NCBI RefSeq assembly: GCF_030813245.1 | Contig: NZ_JAUSUA010000002.1 | Span: forward strand, 682,001-746,000 | Length of the DNA: 64,000 nucleotides | Direction of reading: 5' to 3' | Origin: Alkalicoccobacillus murimartini | GTDB taxonomy: Bacteria; Bacillota; Bacilli; Bacillales; Bacillaceae_D | Shown: positions 45,298 through 54,520 of the stretch, one piece after another | How the letters are laid out: every line of letters starts with the position of its first letter | How positions within the stretch are numbered: position 1 is the stretch's first letter | Notes under the pieces: generated by a model | What the model saw: the letters and a program-made list of their open reading frames with translations, nothing else | What the model was told of the DNA's origin: nothing | The model's database searches: none | Translations under genes and position numbers: made by a program

Positions 45298-46245
45298 TTA
45301 GTTCCCCCCATCTGAATCATAATGAACCCAAAGGCTAGATGTTTTGAAGATGATTAATGTGAATGCTCCTATAATTAATAGTAGTACCCACGCCATGGCA
45401 GAAGCGTAGCCCATGTTCAAGAATTCAAATGCTACCTCGTAAAGATACACAGCATAGAATAGTGTGGAATCTCTTGGTCCTCCACCAGTGACTAAAAACG
45501 CCTGCGTAAATGTCATAAATCCGCCGATCATCTCCATGATTAGATTAAAGAAGATAATAGGTGTTAACATCGGTAACGTCACTTTAAAGAATTGAACGAC
45601 ACGATTCGCTCCATCCACACTTGCTGCTTCATATAAATCCTTTGGTATTTGCCTTAACCCTGCAAGAAAGATAATCATCGGTGCCCCGAACTGCCACACG
45701 ACTAATAGAACGAGAATCGACATCGCTGCATTTGAATCCCCAAAGAAACTGATTGTGTTTAAGCCGACTGAATCAAGCATCGTATTCACTGCACCATTTC
45801 GACCAAACAATTGTCTCCAAACAACAGCAATTGCTACACTTCCTCCAATAATAGAAGGTACGTAATACATGGTTGTTAAGAAACCAGATCCTTTTTTTCC
45901 TGCATTAAAGACCATCGCCAAAAACAAGGAAAATGCTAATTTTAAAGGCACTGCAATGATGACAAACGTAAACGTAGCCTTTAAAGATTGGATAAACCTA
46001 GGGTCATTTGTGAATAGCTTGACGTAGTTCGTTAGGCCAGTCCATACAGGAGCTGTCAGCATATTGTAATTTGTAAACGATAAATAGAATGAGTACATCA
46101 TCGGTCCGATTACAAGCCCAAAGAAACCAATTAACCAAGGTGAGATAACAAGGTAGGCGGTTAAACTTTCACGCCAGGTTTTCTTTCGTATTCTTTTCTT
46201 CTCTGCAACGGTCAGCGTTTTCTCTGTTGATTTGATTGTCTCCAT
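45298..46245 (-). CDS. CUT1 sugar ABC transporter permease (MalF/YesP type)
   Basis: Permease (315 aa) with a basic cytoplasmic N-terminus (KKRIRKKTWRE), six helices and EAA loop DLYEAASVDGANRVVQFFKV near residue 215. Second gene of the importer operon, about 100 nt after the binding-protein gene, with a hairpin between them that would reduce permease expression. Confidence 0.92.
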   Translation of the reverse strand: METIKSTEKTLTVAEKKRIRKKTWRESLTAYLVISPWLIGFFGLVIGPMMYSFYLSFTNYNMLTAPVWTGLTNYVKLFTNDPRFIQSLKATFTFVIIAVPLKLAFSLFLAMVFNAGKKGSGFLTTMYYVPSIIGGSVAIAVVWRQLFGRNGAVNTMLDSVGLNTISFFGDSNAAMSILVLLVVWQFGAPMIIFLAGLRQIPKDLYEAASVDGANRVVQFFKVTLPMLTPIIFFNLIMEMIGGFMTFTQAFLVTGGGPRDSTLFYAVYLYEVAFEFLNMGYASAMAWVLLLIIGAFTLIIFKTSSLWVHYDSDGGN

Positions 46246-46295
46246 TTCCCACCTCTATCTATTGGATATACATGCGTATCAATTGAAAAAGAAAG

Positions 46296-46319
46296 GGTCA
46301 GTCCAATGATGGCCTGACC
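46296..46319 (-). terminator. Intercistronic hairpin (attenuator) after the binding-protein gene
   Basis: GGTCAG/CTGACC arms with an inner CCA/TGG pairing and a T-rich tail on the minus strand. In binding-protein operons such hairpins commonly raise the receptor-to-permease ratio by partial termination or 3' protection. Confidence 0.6.
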
Positions 46320-46348
46320 TCCTTCTGTTACTCCTACTGTTAAGCAGC

Positions 46349-47641
46349 TTAGCCTAGAATTTGTTCCGCTTCAGAACGGAATACTTCTACGCCTTCTTCT
46401 GGAGTCATATCACCATATTTTACAGCTTCCAACATGCGATTAAATGATGCTCTTACCTCTGCTTCTCCTGCTGGAGGTAGGGGTTCAGGCTCACCAGCAC
46501 GTTGCCCTACAATATCTAGGAACTCAAACGTCTTCGCTACACTTTCATCTACCTGGTCCATTAAGTGAGTACGAACCTCTGTAGAAATTGGAACTCCACG
46601 TTCAGCCATTAGAATTTCATTTCCTTCGATATCATTTGTTAGGAAGTCAATGAATTTACCAGCAGCTTCTTGCTGTTCAGACGCTGCAGAGATACTAAAG
46701 GACATGCTTGGACGGATCCAGTCACCAGGACTTGTAGCCCCTTCCGCTACCGGAAGCACATTCACACCAATTGGGTCTTCAGACATTGGCTGAATTCCAA
46801 TAACGCCATTACTAGCACCCACGGCCATTGCCGCTTCTCTATTCGCGATCATCGATTCTCCACTATCATTAATCTCAACTGTTACATCATGTGGAGTAGA
46901 CACTCCATTATCAATCATGTTTTTCTCCATTGTTAGGAAATCGATTAGCGTTTGGTCCTCAAACCCAAGCTTGCCGTCTTCTCCGTAAAGGTGCTGCTCA
47001 AATTGACGTGCATAGTGGGTAAACGCTTCGTACTCTGCTTTAACAAAGTCAAATCCCCACGCGTTGTCTCCCTCACCTTGTGAAACTTTATCCATTGCCT
47101 CATATAAGTCGTCATACGTATATCCAGGCTCTAAATTTATATCGTATTCCTCAAATAACGCTTCATTATAAAGGGTTGAAAAAGCATTCGCCCCTGCTGC
47201 AATGGCAAATGTGCCGCCATCCTTTATGTTCATTTCTTGGTACACATCGTCAACGTCATCCATATTGATTGTACCCTCTTCAATGAGATCATTTAGATCA
47301 AGAACAAGTTCACTTGATATGTACTGCTCAAGTTTTGATGTGTCCATTTGAATGACATCCGGTAGATTACTTCCGGCTGCTTGAGTCGTTAGCCTTTCCC
47401 AATAGCTATCGAATCCTGTATATTCTGGCTCTACTTTAATGTCTGGGTTTTTCTCCTCAAATAATGCTATGGCTTCGGTAGTCATATTGTGGCGCTCATC
47501 TGCACCCCACCACGATACTCTAATAACGGTCTGACCATCTTCTGACCCTTCATTTCCGCCAGTTGGTCCACCTGGTGTACAGCCAACCATGACCAAAGTT
47601 AATGCGGTTACGCCTGCCATTGATCCCCATAATTTATTCAT
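46349..47641 (-). CDS. Sugar ABC transporter substrate-binding lipoprotein (YesO type)
   Basis: CUT1 binding lipoprotein (430 aa): lipobox VMVGC at residues 17-21, Gly-rich linker, mature domain beginning IRVSWWGADERHN, which is the usual entry for oligosaccharide binders. It heads the importer operon and is divergent from the GH95 gene, which suggests that the imported ligand is a fucosylated or galactosylated oligosaccharide (inference). Two cre boxes lie just upstream. Confidence 0.92.
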   Translation of the reverse strand: MNKLWGSMAGVTALTLVMVGCTPGGPTGGNEGSEDGQTVIRVSWWGADERHNMTTEAIALFEEKNPDIKVEPEYTGFDSYWERLTTQAAGSNLPDVIQMDTSKLEQYISSELVLDLNDLIEEGTINMDDVDDVYQEMNIKDGGTFAIAAGANAFSTLYNEALFEEYDINLEPGYTYDDLYEAMDKVSQGEGDNAWGFDFVKAEYEAFTHYARQFEQHLYGEDGKLGFEDQTLIDFLTMEKNMIDNGVSTPHDVTVEINDSGESMIANREAAMAVGASNGVIGIQPMSEDPIGVNVLPVAEGATSPGDWIRPSMSFSISAASEQQEAAGKFIDFLTNDIEGNEILMAERGVPISTEVRTHLMDQVDESVAKTFEFLDIVGQRAGEPEPLPPAGEAEVRASFNRMLEAVKYGDMTPEEGVEVFRSEAEQILG

Positions 47642-47663
47642 AAGTAACCATCCCCGCTCTTTT

Positions 47664-47677
47664 TGTAAGTGCTTTCA
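47664..47677 (-). promoter_or_regulatory. cre box 1 upstream of the importer operon
   Basis: TGTAAGTGCTTTCA (plus-strand reading) fits TGWAANCGNTNWCA at 13 of 14 positions; 23-36 nt before the binding-protein start. Confidence 0.6.
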
Positions 47678-47685
47678 TTCATAAT

Positions 47686-47699
47686 TATAAGCGCTTACA
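47686..47699 (-). promoter_or_regulatory. cre box 2 upstream of the importer operon
   Basis: TATAAGCGCTTACA (plus-strand reading) fits the consensus at 13 of 14 positions and contains the GCGC core with symmetric TAAGCGCTTA. Spaced 22 bp from cre box 1 (two helical turns). Confidence 0.65.
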
Positions 47700-47848
47700 T
47701 TGATTAGTCATATATAATAAATGTTAAATATCTATAAAAAACCAACACACATTCTATTATCATACGTTTTATTTCTTTTTTGAAGCAAGACCCATCTTTC
47801 CAAAAATATGCTATCATCTTACTAATGTTCTGTTGATAAAGACTTTTA

Positions 47849-47862
47849 TGAACGCGCTTACA
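47849..47862 (+). promoter_or_regulatory. cre box upstream of the GH95 gene
   Basis: TGAACGCGCTTACA fits TGWAANCGNTNWCA at 13 of 14 positions; about 31-44 nt before the GTG start. Confidence 0.6.
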
Positions 47863-47892
47863 AACTAACTTTTTGAAAGGAAGTGACAAAAG

Positions 47893-50268
47893 GTGAAGCT
47901 CTATTACGATCAACCATCTTTACTGTGGACTCATGCATTACCAATTGGAAATGGTTCTTTAGGGGCCATGGTGTATGGCGGCATTCAAGAAGAGAGGCTT
48001 CAATGTAATGAAGACACAATATGGTCTGGTGCACCTCGTGATCAATTTAATGTTAAGGCTATAGATTCTTTACCAGAGGTTCGATCGCTTTTAAAAGAAG
48101 GAAAATATAAAGATGCAAATGAAGCCGGTAGAAAATTAATGGGTGCCTACACTCAGTCCTATCTTCCTTTCTGTGATATCCATCTAACCTTTGATCATGA
48201 TGCTACGTGCAGTCAGTATCAAAGAGAGCTCGACTTAGAACATGCCCTTTTAACAACGAGTTACACAATGAATGGAGTCACGTACAAACGTGAAACCTTC
48301 TCCTCTTATGTAGATCGTGTAATTGTTATGAGGCTAACAGCAAGCGAACCAAAAGCTCTGTCTTTTTCTGCTCGAATTTCAAGCCAATTATACGCCCAAA
48401 GTCAAACGAACGATCAGCGTATTCATTTAACTGGACGGTGCCCTGATCATGTAGATCCTTCCTATTATGATACACCTGATCCTGTTATCTATAAGGAAGA
48501 AGCAGAGTCAGAAGCGATTCGATTTGAGGCCATCCTCGATGTGAAGCTTGTTGATGGGTCCGTCAAATCATCAGCTGAGTCTTTAACAATTTGTGGTGCG
48601 ACTGAGGTAACCCTAACGTTTGGTGCTGCTACTAGTTTTAACGGGTATAATCGCTCACCAGGTAAACAAGGAAAGGACTATCATCGCGATGTACACAATA
48701 CGTTACAACAAGCTGGATCGAAGTCATATAGTGAGCTTTTGACTGCACATGTAAACGACTATCAGCAATTATTTCAGAGAGTAGAGTTTGAACTCGACCC
48801 AAACGAGTCTCATTCCCATCTACCAACAGATGAGCGCATTAAGGATTATGGAGCTTCTGATCAAGGATTGGTTGAACTACTTTTCCATTACGGACGGTAT
48901 TTATTGATTGCAAGCTCTCGACAAGGATCGCAGCCAGCCAATCTTCAAGGCATTTGGAACAATGAGCTAAGACCGCCATGGAGCAGCAATTATACGTTAA
49001 ATATTAATACAGAAATGAATTATTGGCCGGCTGAATTATGCCAGCTAAAGGAATGCCATACTCCTTTGTTGCAGTTCATCTCTGAACTGGCTGAGACAGG
49101 CAAACAAACGGCTTCAATCCATTACGATTGTAGCGGCTGGACTGCTCATCATAATTCTGATATTTGGCGCCACTCTCTTCCGGCAGGCAACAATAGCCAC
49201 GGCGAACCCATTTGGACCATCTGGCCGATGGCAGGTGCTTGGCTTACACAGCATCTATGGGAGCACTATCTCTTTAATCTTGATCAGGAATATTTACGAA
49301 AACATGCATATCCGGTGATGAAAGGGGCCGCCGAATTCTGTCTTGATTGGCTAATCAAAAATGAGGATGGTTTCTTGATTACATCACCATCTACGTCTCC
49401 AGAACATTGCTTTCTTTCTAATGGTGAACCTTGTGGGCTAAGCGAAGCTTCCACTATGGACATCGCCTTAATCAGAGAATTGTTCACTAATACTGTAGAC
49501 GCAGCCGGTGTTCTACAAATAGATCAAACATTCATCCAAAAAATTAAAGCTTCTTTAAACCAACTGCTCCCTTATCAAATTGGCGAACGTAATCGCCTGC
49601 AAGAGTGGTCCAAAGATTATACGGATCATGAGCCAGAGCATAGACATGTCTCGCATTTATTTGGCGTCTATCCTGGACACTTGCTCACAGAATCCTCATC
49701 AGCTGATTTATTTCATGCGGCGGAGCAAGCCCTAAAAATAAGGGGCAACGGTGGGACAGGGTGGAGTTTAGCATGGAAAATCTGTCTATGGGCTCGTTTT
49801 CGTAATGGCGACCAGGCACATCTATTCATTCATAACCTACTTCAAATAACGGAAGAAGACTCTATCAACCAAAAAGGCGGCGTGTACCAAAACTTATTTG
49901 ATGCGCATCCACCCTTTCAAATTGATGGGAATTTCGGTTATACGGCAGGCGTTATCGAAATGCTCTTACAATCGCATGAAGACTACATTAGCTTCCTCCC
50001 CGCCCTACCTAAGCACTGGAAAAAAGGTCGGCTAAATGGGGTCAAAGCACGCGGTGGATTTATTATTGATATGGAGTGGAGAAACAGAAAGCTGACAAAG
50101 GTGAAGATTCATTCAGAGAAAGGTCAGACATGCCGTATCGATTCGATACCTACTATGAAGATCGAGTCTAATGGAGTTTCTATCAAGTGGGAAAAAGATT
50201 CAGTACATCAGATCATATCAATTGATACAATCGCAGGTAGCTCCTATCACCTCATTATCTCAGGATAA
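47893..50268 (+). CDS. GH95 glycoside hydrolase (alpha-L-fucosidase / alpha-L-galactosidase)
   Basis: Family 95 enzyme (791 aa), an inverting exo-glycosidase for alpha-1,2-L-fucosyl or L-galactosyl ends. N-terminal domain begins PIGNGSLGAMVYGG; the (alpha/alpha)6 catalytic core has WNNELRPPWSSNYTLNINTE. By comparison with the bifidobacterial AfcA residues, the catalytic set is Asn370, Asn372, Glu504 (STSPEH) and Asp678 (QIDGNFG). GTG start with GAAAGGAAG 9 nt upstream. No signal peptide, so cytoplasmic: it should trim oligosaccharides brought in by the divergent CUT1 importer. Confidence 0.92.
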   Translation: MKLYYDQPSLLWTHALPIGNGSLGAMVYGGIQEERLQCNEDTIWSGAPRDQFNVKAIDSLPEVRSLLKEGKYKDANEAGRKLMGAYTQSYLPFCDIHLTFDHDATCSQYQRELDLEHALLTTSYTMNGVTYKRETFSSYVDRVIVMRLTASEPKALSFSARISSQLYAQSQTNDQRIHLTGRCPDHVDPSYYDTPDPVIYKEEAESEAIRFEAILDVKLVDGSVKSSAESLTICGATEVTLTFGAATSFNGYNRSPGKQGKDYHRDVHNTLQQAGSKSYSELLTAHVNDYQQLFQRVEFELDPNESHSHLPTDERIKDYGASDQGLVELLFHYGRYLLIASSRQGSQPANLQGIWNNELRPPWSSNYTLNINTEMNYWPAELCQLKECHTPLLQFISELAETGKQTASIHYDCSGWTAHHNSDIWRHSLPAGNNSHGEPIWTIWPMAGAWLTQHLWEHYLFNLDQEYLRKHAYPVMKGAAEFCLDWLIKNEDGFLITSPSTSPEHCFLSNGEPCGLSEASTMDIALIRELFTNTVDAAGVLQIDQTFIQKIKASLNQLLPYQIGERNRLQEWSKDYTDHEPEHRHVSHLFGVYPGHLLTESSSADLFHAAEQALKIRGNGGTGWSLAWKICLWARFRNGDQAHLFIHNLLQITEEDSINQKGGVYQNLFDAHPPFQIDGNFGYTAGVIEMLLQSHEDYISFLPALPKHWKKGRLNGVKARGGFIIDMEWRNRKLTKVKIHSEKGQTCRIDSIPTMKIESNGVSIKWEKDSVHQIISIDTIAGSSYHLIISG

Positions 50269-50292
50269 AGAGAACCGCCTGTGTAGAACCGA

Positions 50293-50333
50293 AAAAGCCC
50301 TCTATTGCTGTTAAGAAGCAATAGAGGGCTTTT
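50293..50333. terminator. Bidirectional terminator between GH95 and the AI-2E family gene
   Basis: AAAAGCCCTCTATTGCT/AGCAATAGAGGGCTTTT perfect 17-bp stem around a 7-nt loop; T-runs on both strands. Confidence 0.92.
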
Positions 50334-50339
50334 GGGTTA

Positions 50340-51431
50340 TCATTTTCTTATGGACTGATTCGGTAAATCACCCGTAAGGTTTAATTCAAACAATCCAGCT
50401 TCTTTTGCTGAACGAATCGCAATGTAAACAAATGGACCAAGAATTAGACCTAATACCCCAAAGAATACATACCCAAAATACATAGATAACACAGTTGGTA
50501 GTGCTGCAAGTCCAATTGAATCTCCCAGTACTTTCGGTTCAATGATTCTTCTCACTAATAACAGCACCACAGCCAAAATCATAAGTTGTAGCCCTGTGCT
50601 AGTGCTCCCAAGAATCATAGCCAGAATACCCCATGGGACAAGAATTAAAGCCGGACCGACGTATAAAGGAATAATATCGACTAGCCAAATAAGAACAGAC
50701 ATAAGTAAGGCCGACTCTGGTGAGATGAACAACAAGCTCACATACGTCACAATGAACACTCCAACGCTGAGAATAAACTGTGCTTTCCAATAGCCTAAAA
50801 ATACTTTGCTCATTCGTTGGAAAACAAACCGTAACTTACTTGCTGTTTCCATTTTAAAGAGGTTAAAGAATAAATTTAAAAGTCTTGGCAGATCCAAGCT
50901 GAACAAAAACAATGTAATAACATAGATCAGTAAAACAAATAACATATTAGGAATACCCGTCAATACCGAAGTACTTGTCGCAAGAATATCGGATGTGATA
51001 CTGACAGCCTTATCAAATAGGGCTTCTGACTGTCTCTCAAGCTCTCTGACAATTTGATTTCCTTGAGGAATTTCAGCGATTGTCTGGTTAAATGTAATAA
51101 TAAAATCATCTATAAATATTTGGATCTCGCGCGCATAGTGCGGGATTTCCAGTGACCTCATATAAATCATGGTAACCAATCTAGTTAAGGTCAGATAAAG
51201 TAGGTACCCTCCTACTGTAAGGAATAACGTAAATACAATGGTCACAGGAAGAATTCGCTTCTCCGATTTCAAGTGCTTTTTAAGCATCTTCACAAATGGC
51301 TCAAAAATCATAGCGGTTAATAACGCAAGTAAGATAGGCAAAAACACAGAAAAGTTAATATACACAAAAACAACGATTGCAATAGCAGCAATCAAAGTCA
51401 AAATTCTTTTGACCAATACTGGATTAAACAA
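50340..51431 (-). CDS. AI-2E family transporter (YtvI-like)
   Basis: Polytopic membrane protein (363 aa) of the AI-2E/PerM-like family, with about seven to eight helices: a cluster near the N-terminus (ILTLIAAIAIVVFVYINFSV) and a conserved C-terminal block (LVDIIPLYVGPALILVPWG, then LIVRRIIEPKVLG-like LLVRRIIEPKVLGDSIG). The best start is TTG 51431, 7 nt after AGGAGG; an in-frame TTG at 51452 overlaps that site. Family members include spore-associated YtvI and Na+/H+ antiporters as well as possible AI-2 exporters, so the substrate is open. Confidence 0.88.
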   Translation of the reverse strand: MFNPVLVKRILTLIAAIAIVVFVYINFSVFLPILLALLTAMIFEPFVKMLKKHLKSEKRILPVTIVFTLFLTVGGYLLYLTLTRLVTMIYMRSLEIPHYAREIQIFIDDFIITFNQTIAEIPQGNQIVRELERQSEALFDKAVSITSDILATSTSVLTGIPNMLFVLLIYVITLFLFSLDLPRLLNLFFNLFKMETASKLRFVFQRMSKVFLGYWKAQFILSVGVFIVTYVSLLFISPESALLMSVLIWLVDIIPLYVGPALILVPWGILAMILGSTSTGLQLMILAVVLLLVRRIIEPKVLGDSIGLAALPTVLSMYFGYVFFGVLGLILGPFVYIAIRSAKEAGLFELNLTGDLPNQSIRK

Positions 51432-51520
51432 TAAACAACCTCCTGACCACAATTAAAAAGGTGATGCTACATTATTATATCAGCATGGTGAAACGATACA
51501 CAATTTTTCGAGAAATTTTT

Positions 51521-53218
51521 TTAAAGTTTGAATGTACTTACTGATTTCTGTAATTCTCCTGCGATATCCGTTAAATAACTCGATGCACCCGCAACTTCCT
51601 CCATAGCAGCTCCTTGCTCCTGTGCGGCCGCAGCAACTTGTTGAGAATGACTGGCTGCATCTGTGGCTAATTTAGATGCTACTTCAATTGTCTTTGCCAT
51701 ATCTATTACTTTTTCTTTAACATGCACGACTGACTGAGAGACTTCAACTACCTGAGAAGTAACTCCATTAACGTCAGCCGTAATCTGAATAAATTCACTA
51801 CCTGCACGGTCTACTAAGTTCATGCCTCCATCCACTACCAAAGCCACATCATTCATAGATTGAACTGATTGATCAATTTGACTGTTGATACGTTCTGTTA
51901 TTCCTTTAATTTGTAAGGCCGAACCTTGAGATTGATCAGCTAGCTTTCGAACCTCAGAAGCAACAACTGCAAATCCTTTTCCTTGTTCACCTGCACGAGC
52001 GGCCTCTATTGAAGCATTTAAAGCTAATAAGCTAGTTTGCTCAGCAACCTCAGTAACCATTAAAATCATCTTACTTATCTCTACAGATTGATCACCCAAT
52101 TGTTCAATAAGTGTTGAAACAGTCTCTGTTTTAGCTTTAATTACTTTCATTTGTGTCAGACTCTCTGTTACGATATTTAATCCATTCTCTGCTTTGTTCT
52201 GAGTTGCTTTAGAACTATGGTCCACTTTATTCACGAGTTCTTCGATAGATTGAATACTAACCCCTATTTCTTGAGCAGAACTTGTAGCCAGATGAGTTTG
52301 CCTCATTTGAATTTCAGAACCGGCTGCTACCTCTTGGATTATCTGTGTGATTTCCTCTGCTGCATGATTCGTCTGATCTGCTCCAGCTGATAACTGGTCA
52401 GAGGATGATGCTACTTGATTTGATTTCAGTATTACGTCATTAACAAGTTTAGAAAGACTAAGCCTCATCTGATCATAATTCATAGCTAATTGACCAATTT
52501 CATCCTTCGCAGAATCTTGAATTGATACAGTAAAATTTCCTTGTCCTGCATTTTTTAATGCAAAACCAACTTGATTCAATCGCTTTTTCAATCGAGTAGT
52601 AAAGCCAAACACAAAAAGTGTAGAAAGCACAATACCTGAAATAACAACAATACCCAAACTGACTAAGATCTTCGAGATCGTTTGATCAACTAACTGTTGC
52701 GAAACCCCTGTATACCACATACCTATGATCACATTATCTTTGTCTCTAATTGGTTGATAGGCTGTTTGAGTCATAATACCTGCCACATTTGCCTCTCCAT
52801 AATAGGTGTTTCCATCTTTAAGTACCGCTTGTATAACTTCATCCGATGCCTGAGTTGAAATAGCTCTTTCCCCATCCACCTCGACATTAGTCGAAATTCT
52901 AGTATCATCGAGAAAAATTGTCACAGTTCCTCCGGTCATCTCTGCAATTTGATCAACTAATTCAAAGTTATTATTTAGAACGGTCTCTCCTTTATATAGT
53001 TCTCCATCGATGACTGTCCAATCTCCAGGAAACTCTTTGTCAATCGCATGAAAAGATAGTAAGAGATCTGACTCAGCCTTCTCTAGTGCCATTTCTTTAA
53101 TTCCTTCTGTAACCAATATATAAACAACTAAACCCAATGCACATCCAAAAACAAGTAATAGCGATAATACTAAGGCGTTTATTTTAAATGAAAGCCCCAA
53201 ATTCTTAAACATTCTCAT
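51521..53218 (-). CDS. Methyl-accepting chemotaxis protein with Cache sensor
   Basis: Chemoreceptor (565 aa): TM1 at about 12-35, single-Cache extracellular sensor (about 36-185, ending with the [18 protein letters not shown] signature), TM2 (about 188-210), HAMP (about 212-265) and a cytoplasmic signalling domain with the hairpin tip [23 protein letters not shown]-type sequence ([12 protein letters not shown]). It signals to CheA/CheW encoded elsewhere. A cre-like site (53300-53313) upstream suggests that it is expressed when preferred sugars run out, for tracking small organic ligands (inference). Confidence 0.95.
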   Translation of the reverse strand: MRMFKNLGLSFKINALVLSLLLVFGCALGLVVYILVTEGIKEMALEKAESDLLLSFHAIDKEFPGDWTVIDGELYKGETVLNNNFELVDQIAEMTGGTVTIFLDDTRISTNVEVDGERAISTQASDEVIQAVLKDGNTYYGEANVAGIMTQTAYQPIRDKDNVIIGMWYTGVSQQLVDQTISKILVSLGIVVISGIVLSTLFVFGFTTRLKKRLNQVGFALKNAGQGNFTVSIQDSAKDEIGQLAMNYDQMRLSLSKLVNDVILKSNQVASSSDQLSAGADQTNHAAEEITQIIQEVAAGSEIQMRQTHLATSSAQEIGVSIQSIEELVNKVDHSSKATQNKAENGLNIVTESLTQMKVIKAKTETVSTLIEQLGDQSVEISKMILMVTEVAEQTSLLALNASIEAARAGEQGKGFAVVASEVRKLADQSQGSALQIKGITERINSQIDQSVQSMNDVALVVDGGMNLVDRAGSEFIQITADVNGVTSQVVEVSQSVVHVKEKVIDMAKTIEVASKLATDAASHSQQVAAAAQEQGAAMEEVAGASSYLTDIAGELQKSVSTFKL

Positions 53219-53299
53219 AATCCTTCTCCTCTAAGTTCATTAGGTGTTTCTTAGAATATATCGGATCAGAAAAGCTATATTTTATTAAGATATACATTA

Positions 53300-53313
53300 T
53301 TAAACCGCTTACA
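53300..53313 (-). promoter_or_regulatory. cre-like site upstream of the chemoreceptor gene
   Basis: TTAAACCGCTTACA (plus-strand reading) fits TGWAANCGNTNWCA at 13 of 14 positions, 82-95 nt before the start. Confidence 0.5.
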
Positions 53314-53331
53314 ATAAAAACTATAAATAAA

Positions 53332-53365
53332 TAACCAACCAGCTGTAAATACAGGAGATTGGTTA
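53332..53365 (-). terminator. Terminator after the 53376 short-chain dehydrogenase gene
   Basis: TAACCAA/TTGGTTA outer stem with an inner CTGTA/TACAG stem; T-rich sequence follows on the minus strand (and a T7 on the plus strand). Confidence 0.65.
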
Positions 53366-53375
53366 CTTTTTTTAA

Positions 53376-54152
53376 TTATACAGAAGTAGCTCCCTGCCCA
53401 CCGTCAATTCGGTAGTACGTTCCTGAAATAAAAGCAGCATCATCTGAGGCTAAGAAGGCCATTAGATTAGCAATTTCTTCTGAAGTAGCATATCGATTTA
53501 AGGGTACACTTGCTTCAAATTGCTTTCTCGGATCTTTTGCGCCTGTTTGTTCTGCATTTGACTCAATTGATCTCATCATCTGTGTATCCACACCTGATGG
53601 AGCTACTGCATTTACTCGAATATTGTTTGGTGCTCCTTCAAGTGCTGCGGTTTTTGTTAATCCAATGACACCGTGCTTAGAAGCTACATACAGTCCCATG
53701 CCTGGAGCACCTAATAATCCACCATTTGAAGCTGTGTTGACAATGGCTCCACTCTTCTGTTCGTTCATCACGCGCATGACGTGTTTCAATCCATAAAATA
53801 CACCTTTTAGGTTAACATTCATGACCATTTCAAAATTCTCAGTGGTTTGATCCACAAGATTTTTAAACTCACCATTGATCCCAGCATTATTAATAAATAC
53901 ATCAATTCGACCGTATTTTTCTTTTGTTTGAGAAACAAACGCTTCAACATCCTCTTCTTTTCCTACATTACCATCAAGTAAAAGAAGATCAGATGCTTCA
54001 ATATCAATACCTTCAGCCGCTTTTTTTAAGACATCTAGTTTTAAGTCTACCAGTGTTAGCTTTGCGCCTTCTCGGGCAAATTTCTTTGCAGCAGCAATTC
54101 CAATACCGCCCGCAGCACCAGTAATGAGTACGACCTTATTATGAAAAGTCAT
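53376..54152 (-). CDS. Short-chain dehydrogenase/reductase
   Basis: Classical SDR (258 aa from the chosen start): TGAAGGIGIAAAKKF nucleotide-binding motif near residue 12, NNAG, catalytic Ser/Tyr/Lys with YVASKHG near residue 160, C-terminal PLNRYATSEEIANLMAFLAS and YRIDGG. The start is uncertain: no ATG (54203, 54179, 54152) has a clear Shine-Dalgarno. I chose 54152 because the Rossmann strand then begins at residue 6 as usual, and because a small gene upstream (54166-54312) ends 13 nt before it, so translation may be by reinitiation. Substrate unknown; the small upstream gene is on the same transcript. Confidence 0.85.
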   Translation of the reverse strand: MTFHNKVVLITGAAGGIGIAAAKKFAREGAKLTLVDLKLDVLKKAAEGIDIEASDLLLLDGNVGKEEDVEAFVSQTKEKYGRIDVFINNAGINGEFKNLVDQTTENFEMVMNVNLKGVFYGLKHVMRVMNEQKSGAIVNTASNGGLLGAPGMGLYVASKHGVIGLTKTAALEGAPNNIRVNAVAPSGVDTQMMRSIESNAEQTGAKDPRKQFEASVPLNRYATSEEIANLMAFLASDDAAFISGTYYRIDGGQGATSV

Positions 54153-54165
54153 CGTATAAGCACTA

Positions 54166-54312
54166 TTATGATTTTTCATCTCTAAACTCGTTTGGCTCTT
54201 CATGTTTGGTTGAATTATGGTTCTTTATCTGGCTGAGTCTGCCATTTCGATGTTCACCATGGTTTGTATTCTCTTTAAATTGGTTATTCGGTTTATGATC
54301 TTTTTTTGACAT
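54166..54312 (-). CDS. Small hydrophilic protein, 48 aa, unknown function
   Basis: ATG at 54312 is preceded by AAGAGGG at 6-7 nt, a credible ribosome-binding site. The 48-residue product is strongly hydrophilic and rich in Asn, His, Lys and Glu (MSKKDHKPNNQFKENTNHGE at its start), with no hydrophobic stretch, so likely disordered. Composition resembles the small Bacillus spore/stress peptides, but I do not recognise a family. It ends 13 nt before the likely SDR start, in the arrangement of a translationally coupled pair. Confidence 0.55.
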   Translation of the reverse strand: MSKKDHKPNNQFKENTNHGEHRNGRLSQIKNHNSTKHEEPNEFRDEKS

Positions 54313-54417
54313 CAATAGCCCTCTTTTCCTAATGTGTTAAGGATAGCTTTTGCTATTACGTCCAATCTATACATTCTGAAACAGGCTTAGCAATCATTAG
54401 TATCCTTTAGGAAACTA

Positions 54418-54439
54418 TAGTACTTTAAAGTGCGTACTA
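54418..54439 (+). promoter_or_regulatory. Inverted repeat upstream of azoR
   Basis: TAGTAC-N10-GTACTA, perfect 6-bp arms. It lies about 20-40 nt upstream of the likely -10 TATACT (54461-54466), overlapping the -35 region. Azoreductase genes in Bacillus are often repressed by MarR/HxlR-type electrophile sensors with palindromic TACT/AGTA sites, which would fit. Confidence 0.5.
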
Positions 54440-54520
54440 CTATCTTGCATATCACTGTTGTATACTATCGAAATACCGAGAAATCAGTATATCTATTATA
54501 TCTTCTGGAGGGAACTACCC

